A stretch of DNA of 24,633 nt. Origin: Minisyncoccota bacterium (GTDB lineage Bacteria > Patescibacteriota > Microgenomatia > UBA1400 > PJMF01). The notes beneath the pieces were generated by a model. It ran no database searches, was not told the DNA's origin, and was given only the letters and a program-made list of their open reading frames with translations. Made by a program: the position numbers and the translations under genes. Shown piece after piece: positions 9,318 through 16,295 of this stretch. The DNA lies in contig JAAZKO010000001.1 of NCBI GenBank assembly GCA_012799795.1, positions 1-24,633 of the forward strand, read 5' to 3'. Positions within the stretch are counted from its first letter, which is position 1, and the number at the start of each line of letters is the position of its first letter.

Positions 9318-10718
9318 TTAGCGAGCAATGGAAAATCTCTCCAAATAGCGTAAAAAAATTGCTGGAGGATCTTCTAATAAAAACTGTTGAAATTCCTGAT
9401 AAATGCTTTTTCTTTCCTCCGCTTCCAAAGTTTGACGACCTTTTTCTAACAAACTATCAATTCTGGTATTTTTGTAACGAGTAAAATTAGTAGCCTGTGT
9501 ACTATGCCACATAAAATATTGGTCAGGATCTATAGGAATACTTTGACCCATCAATAACAACTGAAAATTATTTGTGTCTGGGAAATTAGTAATTTTAATA
9601 CGTAAATTAATAGCCAAATTGTCACATAATTCTTTATCTTCAACATTATCACTGTTACGACAAACTCTGATAGCTTCTTGACCAAAAGCATTCAGCTCTT
9701 TTTGGATAAACTCAGCTTCTTCTTGAAAAATAATAGTAGTAGTCAATTCAAAATTTAAAGGCTCTCTTGGTAGCTCGTCAATCAAACGCTCAATGCCTCG
9801 CCCCCAATCTTTTTGATAATTTTTACCCCCCTCTAAATATGCCCAAGATTTGGGATTAAAAGGGCTGTTAGCTTCCGCTTCACCATAGTCTTTTTCTAAA
9901 GCATAAGATAAAGCTTGACGAACATTTTTAGTTAGTTGAGGATCACTGTTATTGAAAAATAGGGCTAAGTAACTGTCATAATCTAAGTCCCTAACTATTT
10001 CTAAATTTGGCCAATCACAAAGATCATGACAACTAGCTAGATCTAGTAAAATATCAACTTCTCCTTTTTGAAAAGCTAAAGCTGCAGCATCTTCAGTACC
10101 ATAAAATCGGTAAATATATCGCTCTTTCGGACCATCAACCCTTAATTCTTCCAAATAATTACCACTAATTTTATAGTCCAACATTTCATATTGGCCAATG
10201 CCAATTAATTTGCTTGTATCGGGTAATAAAAAACGTTTTTGTGTGGTCGAGCGTAAAATTGGTTCTGCGACAGCCACTGAAAAAGGAGCAAAGGCTTCTG
10301 GTAACTTAAAAATTACATCATTGGGGGTAGTTACAATATTAACATCAACAAAATTATAATAAACATCTTCTGGGAATAATTCTTTGCCGTCTTGCCAAAA
10401 CACCCCCTTCTTTAAAACAAAACGATATTGTTTGCCATCGTCCTCTACAATCCATTTTTCAGCTAACATTGGCTGAGAACTTAAATCAGGACCAATGCTG
10501 GTCAAACCAGCACTAAGTTGCTGTTTAATAATTATTGGTAAATTTGACAATGTATATTGACCAACTACAGCAATATAATTTTGCTTTTTAAAAGTTAAAT
10601 TTTTCAACAGCAAGGGTAGTAGTACTGAAAAAAAAATTATTGTGGCCACAATCGAAGCTAAAAATACCCAACCATGACGACGAATATATAAGCTAATATA
10701 CCAATAGAGTTTGCGCAT
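9318..10718 (-). CDS. ABC transporter family 5 solute-binding protein, membrane-anchored, short
   Basis: Peptide/nickel-type extracytoplasmic binding protein (SBP_bac_5). It has one N-terminal membrane helix (about 16-38) instead of a lipobox, then the family hallmark LAEKWIVEDDGKQYRFVLKK and WQDGKELFPEDVYYNF (about 85-125), FFNNSDPQLTKNVRQALSYA, and a C-terminal LLEDPPAIFLRY. At 466 aa it is shorter than typical members (about 500-600) and ends soon after the last conserved block, so part of the C-terminal lobe may be missing. The gene starts 3 nt after the secG stop, so it is co-transcribed with rny and secG. No permease or ATPase gene is nearby. A transport role is the family default; a sensor or peptide-capture role is also possible. 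Confidence 0.88.
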   Translation of the reverse strand: MRKLYWYISLYIRRHGWVFLASIVATIIFFSVLLPLLLKNLTFKKQNYIAVVGQYTLSNLPIIIKQQLSAGLTSIGPDLSSQPMLAEKWIVEDDGKQYRFVLKKGVFWQDGKELFPEDVYYNFVDVNIVTTPNDVIFKLPEAFAPFSVAVAEPILRSTTQKRFLLPDTSKLIGIGQYEMLDYKISGNYLEELRVDGPKERYIYRFYGTEDAAALAFQKGEVDILLDLASCHDLCDWPNLEIVRDLDYDSYLALFFNNSDPQLTKNVRQALSYALEKDYGEAEANSPFNPKSWAYLEGGKNYQKDWGRGIERLIDELPREPLNFELTTTIIFQEEAEFIQKELNAFGQEAIRVCRNSDNVEDKELCDNLAINLRIKITNFPDTNNFQLLLMGQSIPIDPDQYFMWHSTQATNFTRYKNTRIDSLLEKGRQTLEAEERKSIYQEFQQFLLEDPPAIFLRYLERFSIAR

Positions 10719-10721
10719 AAT

Positions 10722-10940
10722 TTAGTAGATCAATAACAATAAACTATTCACAATAAATAGAACCCCAAAAACAATAGTGGCATAAAAAAACAATTTTTCA
10801 ACTCCCTTGCGTGTATGATAAGTTTCTCCTCCACTAGCGCCAAAAAGACTGCCGGAGCCACCTGCATTGCTTTGCAATAAAACTAAAATTATTAAAATCA
10901 CAGAAATAATAGCTTGGGTGATTAAAAAAGACTTATTCAT
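10722..10940 (-). CDS. secG: Preprotein translocase subunit SecG
   Basis: Small integral membrane subunit that assists SecYE in protein export. It has 72 aa with two membrane helices (about 5-22 and 49-70) separated by the typical Gly/Ser-rich loop (LLQSNAGGSGSLFGASGG, about 21-39). An SD (AGGAG) lies 4 nt before ATG 10940, a tight spacing. It sits between rny (16 nt upstream) and the solute-binding protein gene (3 nt downstream), so the three form one operon. Confidence 0.94.
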   Translation of the reverse strand: MNKSFLITQAIISVILIILVLLQSNAGGSGSLFGASGGETYHTRKGVEKLFFYATIVFGVLFIVNSLLLLIY

Positions 10941-10956
10941 AAACTCCTATTTTACT

Positions 10957-12555
10957 TTATTTAGTTTGAGCTTGTCCACGTAACTCACGGATTACTGTTA
11001 CTGTTACTGTACCAGGAACAACCACTTCTTTGGCTACCCGATCACGAATGCTGCTGGCCAATAAAGTAACATCGTCATCTTTGCTTTTCTCAGGAATTAA
11101 AATAACTCTCAATTCTCTTCCAGCTTGAACTGCATAAGCTTTCTTAACCTCATCATAAGAAGTAGCGATAACTTCCAAAGCTTCCATGCGCTTCATATAC
11201 TCTTCATGATTTTCATAACGAGCGCCTGGTCTAGCACCAGAAATAGCATCAGCTATATAAACAGCTACTGATTCTGGACTAGAGAAAGGCTGATCTTCGT
11301 GATGTTCGGCGATACAAGCGATAACAACTGGAGAAATATTAAATTTTTTAGCAATTCTAATACCTGCTTGAACGTGATTTTCATCAGGATCCTCTGAAAC
11401 CTTACCAATATCATGCAATAAACAACCAAGTTTAACGGTATTTACATCCAAACCTAATTCTTGAGCAATTTTAGTACCAATTTTAGTTTCTTCTATAGTG
11501 TGTTTAATTAAGTTTTGACCATATGAAAAACGATATTTAAACTTACCCAACATGGCAATTAAACCATTAGGAATATTGTAGACGCCAACTTCATGACAAA
11601 GTTTTTTACCAGCATCAAAAGTAATACGCTCAATCTCTTCAGTAACTTTTTCAACCACTTCTTCGATTCTAGTTGGTTGGATTCGCCCATCTTTAATCAA
11701 ACGCTCCATTGCTACTCGAGCAATTTCTCGACGCACGGGATCAAAAGAAGATAACTTAATTTCGGTATTAGAAGTGTCTAAATCAATATCAACACCCGTC
11801 TTAAGCTCAAAAGCATGAATGTTACGACCATTTTTGCCAATAATTTTCCCTTTAATATCTTCTGAGGGAATATTTACCACTGACACTGTGTATTCGGCTA
11901 CATAATCAGTTGCCCCATGACGCATAGCATCAATTAAAATTTCTCGAGCCTTATCATCAGCCTCTATCCTGGCCTGTTCTTCTTTTTCAGCTACTATTTT
12001 GGCCAAATCATTACTCAATTTTTTCTTTAAACCTTCAACTAATAACTCTTTAGCCTCTGCTTTAGAATAGCCCGATAATTCTTCTAATTTTTTAAGAACT
12101 TGACTTCTTGATTTTTCGATTCGTGCACTCTCTGTAACTAAATCTTCTTTCAGTTGGTCAATCCTTTTTTCCTTTTCTTCGATTTGATCAAAGCGATAAT
12201 CTAGTCTATCCAACTTGTTTTGTAAGGTTCGTTGTTGCTCAGCTAATTCATGCTCTGTACGACGAGATTCTTTTTCCGCCCTAGAGCGCATTTCCAAAAC
12301 TTCGTCCTTGGCCTCAATAATAATCTCTCTCGCTTTAGAGCGAGCATCACGAATAATGCTTTCTGCCTCCTGCTTAAGCTGAGGGTTGTATTGTTGTTTA
12401 GGTCTAGACCCAGGCTCGCTTTGAGTTTTTCTATCTTTACTCTTTTTGCTTGGAATCTGAGCTTCAGATTTGCTTTTTTCCTGTTTTTTTACTACTGGTT
12501 TTTTATTTTCGTCAACTGTTGAAAACAAGGTTGACAAATTACTAAAAAATGACAT
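10957..12555 (-). CDS. rny: Ribonuclease Y
   Basis: Endoribonuclease that starts mRNA decay, equivalent to RNase E in many bacteria. The chosen start is ATG 12555 (532 aa), because AAAGG lies 6-7 nt before it; for ATG 12561 the same AAAGG touches the codon. Using numbering from 12561: a Lys/Ser/Gln-rich N-terminus (to about 58), a long coiled coil (about 60-205), the KH domain (GKIIGKNGRNI, 238-248) and the HD domain with H354 (LIKHTIEE) and H383-D384 (LLHDIGK), ending in PGTVTVTVIREL. RNase Y normally opens with a transmembrane helix; here there is only SFFSNLSTLF, too short to span a membrane but possibly an amphipathic anchor. It heads the rny-secG-binding-protein operon and has a long leader. 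Confidence 0.95.
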   Translation of the reverse strand: MSFFSNLSTLFSTVDENKKPVVKKQEKSKSEAQIPSKKSKDRKTQSEPGSRPKQQYNPQLKQEAESIIRDARSKAREIIIEAKDEVLEMRSRAEKESRRTEHELAEQQRTLQNKLDRLDYRFDQIEEKEKRIDQLKEDLVTESARIEKSRSQVLKKLEELSGYSKAEAKELLVEGLKKKLSNDLAKIVAEKEEQARIEADDKAREILIDAMRHGATDYVAEYTVSVVNIPSEDIKGKIIGKNGRNIHAFELKTGVDIDLDTSNTEIKLSSFDPVRREIARVAMERLIKDGRIQPTRIEEVVEKVTEEIERITFDAGKKLCHEVGVYNIPNGLIAMLGKFKYRFSYGQNLIKHTIEETKIGTKIAQELGLDVNTVKLGCLLHDIGKVSEDPDENHVQAGIRIAKKFNISPVVIACIAEHHEDQPFSSPESVAVYIADAISGARPGARYENHEEYMKRMEALEVIATSYDEVKKAYAVQAGRELRVILIPEKSKDDDVTLLASSIRDRVAKEVVVPGTVTVTVIRELRGQAQTK

Positions 12556-12561
12556 AAACAT

Positions 12562-12789
12562 CCTTTACTTCTAAACAAAGCGCTTGCTAAAACTTTTGAA
12601 AAGAGGTCAAAACCCCTTAGTATTATTATCGAAAAATTGTAAGGAAAATAAAAATGCTATATATCTTAACTCTTGCATAAATAATAAATTAATTTCGATG
12701 TCTTAAGTTCTTTAATAATACCTGATCCAAAAGTCTTATTGATCAGCTTGTTTATTTAATAATGTTAGTATTAATGACTAATTGGGATA
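12562..12789 (-). promoter_or_regulatory. Long, potentially structured 5' leader of rny
   Basis: The strong promoter at 12818-12790 predicts a leader of about 220 nt before rny, in a 300-nt stretch without any gene. On the minus strand it can form a perfect 6-bp hairpin CTGATC/GATCAG (12746-12741 with 12727-12722, 13-nt loop). It can also form a long-range pairing of its 5' end (CCC at 12786-12784, then TTAGT) with ACTAAGGGG near 12622-12613. A competing small hairpin AGGGGT/ACCTCT (12617-12612 with 12607-12602) is followed by a short T run. Switching between the last two would be typical of a regulatory leader; a separate small RNA is the alternative. I recognise no known riboswitch. Confidence 0.4.
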
Positions 12790-12818
12790 ATTATATGCCA
12801 ATGAGACAAGAAAGTCAA
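12790..12818 (-). promoter_or_regulatory. Strong sigma-70 promoter upstream of rny
   Basis: TTGACT (12818-12813), an exact 17-nt spacer and a consensus TATAAT (12795-12790) on the minus strand. Predicted start near 12783. Confidence 0.75.
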
Positions 12819-12819
12819 T

Positions 12820-12842
12820 TTATTTACTACCAGAGTAAATAA
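12820..12842. repeat. AT-rich inverted repeat downstream of recA
   Basis: Perfect 9-bp arms TTATTTACT and AGTAAATAA around a 5-nt loop, just after the recA stop and before the rny promoter. It could weakly terminate recA transcripts, but no T run follows on the minus strand. Confidence 0.35.
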
Positions 12843-12866
12843 TAAAAACAGCTATATATCAGTCTT

Positions 12867-13913
12867 TTATTTCTTGTTTTTTTCTAGATCTTGCCAGATT
12901 TTTTTCTCAATTTCTTTTAGTAAAGTCTGATTATTTTTCAATTTATCTTTAGTGGCTTCTCGACCTTGAGCTAACACTTCATTGTTGTATTTATAAAAGC
13001 TACCGGCTTTTTCGATAATATTTCGATCAGCTGCTAAATCAATAATATCTCCCGTTCGACAAATGCCAGCTTCATCCATATCAAATTCAGCCATCTTAAA
13101 GGGAGGAGCTATCTTATTCTTTTTCACTTTAACACGATGGCGGGTGCCTACTACCTCATCTCCCTCTTGGATATTGCCGATTTTCCTAATATCTAAGCGC
13201 TGAGAAGCATAAAATTTTAAAGCATTGCCTCCAGTGGTGGTTTCTGGACTACCAAACATCACTCCAATTTTCATCCGAATTTGATTAGTGAAAATCATTA
13301 GGGTTTTAGTTTTATTTAAAGCAGCAGTTAATTTACGCATCGCTTGAGACATTAAACGAGCTTGAGTCCCCATTTGATGATCACCCATATCACCATCAAT
13401 TTCTGACTTAGGCACTAAAGCCGCCACTGAATCTAAAACAATAATGTCCACTCCACCAGACCGAACTAAAGTTTCAGCAATCTCTAAAGCCTGTTCACCA
13501 TAATCTGGCTGAGAAATTAATAATTCTTCTAAATTAACACCAATTTTTTCAGCTCGTACTGAATCTAAAGCGTGTTCCACATCAATAAAAGCTGCGGTGC
13601 CACCCTGCTTTTGCACTTCAGCAATAGCGTGCAAGCAGAGGGTTGTTTTACCAGAAGCTTCTGGACCATAAATTTCCACAATTCGACCTTTTGGATAACC
13701 CCCAATACCTAAGGCTATATTAAGAGATAAAGAGCCCGTTGAAACCACAGGCACTTTGGGCATGTCTTTCAATGACTCACCCAATTTCATAATTGAACCT
13801 TTGCCAAATTCTTTTTCAATCTGTGACATAGCAATAGCAACTGCTTGAGATTTAGCTTCTTTACCATCCTGAGCAACTGCTGATACGTCTTTAGCTTTAC
13901 TTTTTTTAGCCAT
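12867..13913 (-). CDS. recA: Recombinase RecA
   Basis: ATP-dependent strand-exchange protein for homologous recombination and repair. It has 348 aa, a standard length. Visible parts are the N-terminal helix region (AIAMSQIEKEFGKGSIMKLG), Walker A GPEASGKT (83-90), the HALDSVRAEKIGV segment, the Walker B region (VDIIVLDSVAALVPK), loop L1 (MGTQARLMSQAMRK) and loop L2 (MFGSPETTTGGNALKFYAS). The C-terminal tail is Lys-rich (KKIWQDLEKNKK) rather than strongly acidic. An in-frame GTG/ATG-like start 20 codons upstream is rejected: ATG 13913 has a clear SD (AAAGGAG, 7 nt away), and the promoter lies inside that extension. It is monocistronic between tRNA-Pro and the rny leader. Confidence 0.97.
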   Translation of the reverse strand: MAKKSKAKDVSAVAQDGKEAKSQAVAIAMSQIEKEFGKGSIMKLGESLKDMPKVPVVSTGSLSLNIALGIGGYPKGRIVEIYGPEASGKTTLCLHAIAEVQKQGGTAAFIDVEHALDSVRAEKIGVNLEELLISQPDYGEQALEIAETLVRSGGVDIIVLDSVAALVPKSEIDGDMGDHQMGTQARLMSQAMRKLTAALNKTKTLMIFTNQIRMKIGVMFGSPETTTGGNALKFYASQRLDIRKIGNIQEGDEVVGTRHRVKVKKNKIAPPFKMAEFDMDEAGICRTGDIIDLAADRNIIEKAGSFYKYNNEVLAQGREATKDKLKNNQTLLKEIEKKIWQDLEKNKK

Positions 13914-13944
13914 ATTTAATTCTCCTTTTTTTATATTGCTTTTA

Positions 13945-13973
13945 CTTATAACACCATCCGCAGTTTCGTGCAA
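13945..13973 (-). promoter_or_regulatory. Promoter of recA
   Basis: TTGCAC (13973-13968), a 17-nt spacer and TATAAG (13950-13945) preceded by TGT, an extended -10, on the minus strand. The leader would be about 25 nt and contains the SD. I could find no recognisable LexA box of the E. coli or Bacillus type. Confidence 0.6.
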
Positions 13974-14021
13974 ATTACGCTTTTCATACTGGCTTTTACA
14001 AAAATATTCTAATAGTCAAAG

Positions 14022-14050
14022 TTTACAGAAAAGCTTACAAGCAGTAGAAT
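14022..14050 (+). promoter_or_regulatory. Promoter of tRNA-Pro
   Basis: TTTACA (14022-14027), a 17-nt spacer and TAGAAT (14045-14050), 12 nt before the tRNA 5' end. Confidence 0.5.
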
Positions 14051-14062
14051 CAAGTTTAATAA

Positions 14063-14136
14063 CGGAGAGTAGTTCAGATGGCTAGAACGTACGCATGGGG
14101 TGCGTAAGGTCGCAGGTTCGAGTCCTGTCTCTCCGA
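14063..14136 (+). tRNA. tRNA-Pro (anticodon GGG)
   Basis: A complete 74-nt cloverleaf. The acceptor stem is CGGAGAG/CTCTCCG with the C1-G72 pair typical of bacterial tRNA-Pro; the D stem is GTTC/GAAC, the anticodon stem TACGC/GCGTA with loop ATGGGGT (anticodon GGG), and the T stem GCAGG/CCTGT with loop TTCGAGT. The discriminator is A. CCA is not encoded (ACACA follows), so the CCA-adding enzyme must finish it. Confidence 0.95.
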
Positions 14137-14161
14137 CACAGTGCCAAAAAAAAATTCAGGA

Positions 14162-14177
14162 AACTTATTCATAAGTT
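14162..14177. terminator. Weak hairpin between tRNA-Pro and the convergent DUF362 remnant
   Basis: AACTTAT/ATAAGTT inverted repeat (7 bp, 2-nt centre). On the minus strand a run of nine T follows about 8 nt later; on the plus strand ATTTTT follows. It could end transcripts from both sides, but the stem is short. Confidence 0.35.
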
Positions 14178-14184
14178 CTAATTT

Positions 14185-14820
14185 TTAAATTCCTAAGTTT
14201 TCCAACTCATACTCTTTGCTTAATTGTCCATGTTTAGCAGCATAATTAATTTGTAGTTGTGGATCTTTGTGATTGGCTTGATAAAAAACGTCCTCACCCT
14301 CTTTTTCATTAATTAAATCAATGCTGGCTTGATCGATAATCACAGCGTTGTCGGCAAAAAGAGTAGCAATATCTTTAGCCAAAATTGGGCTGGCGTGGTT
14401 TTCACAATCACAGGTTTTAGCAATATTTTTTAAAACATTAATATAAAAAGTACTTTTTGGCATTAATTTAATGGCTGCCACTGCTCCCATAGCTAAAGCC
14501 TCATCAAAATATTTTGATTGAGGTTGCAATGCCTGTTGAGGACAGACTAGCTGACAGATTGAACAACCATAACATAGATTTAAATCTGGATTGGCCTTAC
14601 CATCTTGGATGCTAATTGCCTTAGCTGGACAAGCATTAGCACAAATACCACAACCAATACATAAATCCGGATCTAATACTGGTTTGCCAGCACTATGGAT
14701 AGTACTCTTGCTTTTAGCAGACAACGCTCCCATACCCAAATTTTTAATCGCTCCACCAAAACCCGCACATTCATGACCTTTAACATGAGTTAAAACTATT
14801 AAATTTTTAGCTTCAGCCAA
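14185..14820 (-). pseudogene. DUF362-type iron-sulfur protein, C-terminal part (2x[4Fe-4S] ferredoxin domain)
   Basis: The larger piece of a broken DUF362 gene. It opens with the family core (NLIVLTHVKGHE, GFGGAIKNLGMG) and then carries two complete [4Fe-4S] motifs: C54/C57/C60/C64 (CIGCGICANACP) and C83/C86/C89/C93 (CYGCSICQLVCP). The C-terminus has the family-type CDCENHASPILAKDIATLFADNAVIID segment. The reading frame continues in-frame upstream of the nominal TTG 14820 as FEVAKILAEA, homologous-looking to the segment that precedes this core in intact relatives. It is therefore a continuation of the upstream piece (14829-15068) in another frame. If translated from the TTG it could still make a 211-aa two-cluster ferredoxin; no SD supports that. 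Confidence 0.75.
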
Positions 14821-14828
14821 AATTTTGG

Positions 14829-15068
14829 CTACTTCAAATTCAAATTCAGCAACTTTTTGTTTTCGGTTAAAATCGATTTAAAACCCAGTTCTTTGATTGC
14901 TTCAATCAAAGGCTTAACATCTTCGGCCCTAAAAGCGTGAGGATTGCCTGGCTCACCAAAATGTAATTTTATTACTACCGGATGACCTTTGACTAGGCGC
15001 TCAGACAGTAGATTTTTCAGCAGATCTTTTTCTAAGTGAATGTTTGGAGAAAATTTGACTTTATTCAT
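14829..15068 (-). pseudogene. DUF362-type iron-sulfur protein, N-terminal part (frame broken)
   Basis: The N-terminal piece has KGHPVVIKLHFGEPGNPHAF and LIEAIKELGFKSILTEN, the usual opening of DUF362 proteins. It then runs into a shifted frame and stops at TAG. In intact relatives, as I remember them, this block is followed by TNTLY and some 60-70 more residues before the VLTHVKGHE core. Here the two blocks nearly touch, so an internal stretch of roughly 180-210 nt seems deleted along with the frame. The likely start is ATG 15068; a GTG at 15092 would add 8 residues but no SD supports it. The gene start is only 25 nt from the divergent bcp start. Confidence 0.7.
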
Positions 15069-15084
15069 CTTTTTATCATAACAT
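15055..15084 (+). promoter_or_regulatory. Promoter of bcp, overlapping the DUF362 gene start (leaderless type)
   Basis: TTGACT (15055-15060), an 18-nt spacer and TAACAT (15079-15084), then 9 nt to ATG 15094. The promoter lies over the first codons of the divergent DUF362 gene. Confidence 0.5.
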
Positions 15085-15093
15085 ACGAACACT

Positions 15094-15555
15094 ATGCTTA
15101 AAGAAAAAGATCAAGCTCCTTTAGATGTCATCATAATTAACGAAAAAGGTCAGAAAATTAGTCTTAAACATTTTTTTGGTCAAAAAATTTTGCTCTATTT
15201 TTATCCCAAAGACAATACTCCTGGCTGCACCATCGAAGCCTGTAATTTTCGCGATGCCAACCGGGAAATTTCCGCAAAAGGAATTCAAATTATTGGGGTC
15301 AGTAAAGACCCACAAAGCAGTCACCAAAAATTTAAAAATAAATTTTCCCTCAATTTCCCATTATGGTCTGATCCTGAACAAAAATTAATGAAAGCTTTTG
15401 GCGTTTGGGGTGAAAAAAAGATGATGGGTAAAGCTTATTTTGGCACTAAACGTAGCACTTTTTTAATTGATGAGAAGGGAAAAATCATTAAGGTTTGGCC
15501 AAATGTTAGGGCAAAACAACATAGTCAAGAAGTGCTTAATTATCTTGAGCTCTAA
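15094..15555 (+). CDS. bcp: Bcp-type peroxiredoxin (thiol peroxidase)
   Basis: Thiol peroxidase that reduces hydrogen peroxide and organic peroxides in the cytoplasm. It has 153 aa with the thioredoxin fold series: ILLYFYPKDNTPGCT with the peroxidatic C45, resolving C50 (IEACNFRD) as in 2-Cys atypical Bcp, IIGVSKDPQSSHQKF, LWSDPEQKLMKAFGVWGEK and STFLIDEKGKI. It starts at ATG 15094 without an SD; the promoter places the transcript start about at the start codon. It is the only plus-strand protein gene in the first 18 kb and converges on 15565-16224 with a 9-nt gap. Confidence 0.95.
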   Translation: MLKEKDQAPLDVIIINEKGQKISLKHFFGQKILLYFYPKDNTPGCTIEACNFRDANREISAKGIQIIGVSKDPQSSHQKFKNKFSLNFPLWSDPEQKLMKAFGVWGEKKMMGKAYFGTKRSTFLIDEKGKIIKVWPNVRAKQHSQEVLNYLEL

Positions 15556-15564
15556 AACAAATTT

Positions 15565-16224
15565 TTATTGAGCAAAATCCATCATCTGTTCCTGAATTTG
15601 ACTGAGATCTTGAAACATCACGTCAGCTGGAGGAGTAAAAATTGATTCCTCAACTACCCAAGGCTCGCAAACAAAATTAGCTGGATCGAAAGGACCAATA
15701 TCTTCTGCTGGCAACAAATTTTCTTCAGGTGATTCTTCCATCATTTCTTCATCGAAAACATCACTGGCTTGATCTAAATCATCTTCTACAAAATTGTCTC
15801 GATTAGAAAATTTTGTTCCAACTTTCTCACCAACTTCCCAATTGTAAGTAAATTCCTCATCAATGATTGTCATCATGTGAGAATTCTCAACCATAACTTC
15901 AATTGCCATGCGTTCATTGTCAAAATAATAAGTGTAAGAATCCTCTTCATTTTTAATCTGACAAAGATAGCTGCCCTTTCTTTGGGCAATTAAGTCAGCA
16001 AACAATAAAGTGCCTTCTACTTCATTCTGTTGACCATCAGTAGTCATTTCTTCTTGCTGAATTTCTACCATTTGGTCTGTTGCCCGATCCATATCTTTAT
16101 TTGCCTGGTTCTTATTAAAAAACACAGCAATAATCACCGCAATTGATAGTAATAATATTGCGCTAACTATCACGAAGGTCTTGTTTTTAGTTTCAGGCAT
16201 GGTTTCAAGGGAATTTTCTTGCAT
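15565..16224 (-). CDS. Membrane-anchored acidic extracytoplasmic protein, unknown function
   Basis: 219 aa. A short cytoplasmic N-terminus is followed by one membrane helix (about 17-37, FVIVSAILLLSIAVIIAVFF) and a very acidic Met/Glu/Asp-rich outer part. This holds a beta-rich domain (GSYLCQIKNEEDSYTYYF, MTIIDEEFTYNWE, about 85-140), an acidic low-complexity linker (about 150-175) and a C-terminal FVCEPWVVEESIFTPPADV segment. Two cysteines (in YLCQ and FVCEPW) could form a disulfide. Proteins of this layout are common in Patescibacteria, but I cannot name the family. Its own extended -10 promoter lies 10 nt before the ATG. Confidence 0.75.
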   Translation of the reverse strand: MQENSLETMPETKNKTFVIVSAILLLSIAVIIAVFFNKNQANKDMDRATDQMVEIQQEEMTTDGQQNEVEGTLLFADLIAQRKGSYLCQIKNEEDSYTYYFDNERMAIEVMVENSHMMTIIDEEFTYNWEVGEKVGTKFSNRDNFVEDDLDQASDVFDEEMMEESPEENLLPAEDIGPFDPANFVCEPWVVEESIFTPPADVMFQDLSQIQEQMMDFAQ

Positions 16225-16234
16225 AATTAAATTA

Positions 16235-16243
16235 ATTATAGCA
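16235..16243 (-). promoter_or_regulatory. Extended -10 promoter of the acidic membrane protein gene
   Basis: TGCTATAAT on the minus strand (16243-16235), an ideal extended -10, 10 nt before ATG 16224. The predicted leader is about 4 nt. Confidence 0.6.
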
Positions 16244-16295
16244 CAAACCCTATCAAAAAAAATAAAGATGTCTGACCTGATTAGTTAATTAATTA

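Noticed and set aside
12250..12522. Plus-strand reading frame opposite rny
   Set aside because: It mirrors the Lys/Glu-rich coiled coil of RNase Y, which gives an artificial Phe/Leu-rich protein.
12562..12789. 6S RNA in the recA-rny gap
   Set aside because: Length and end pairing are suggestive, but I cannot trace the long, once-interrupted rod with a central bubble; several competing helices fit equally well.
13914..13973. A 20-codon upstream extension of recA
   Set aside because: The recA promoter and SD lie inside it, and ATG 13913 has the SD at ideal distance.
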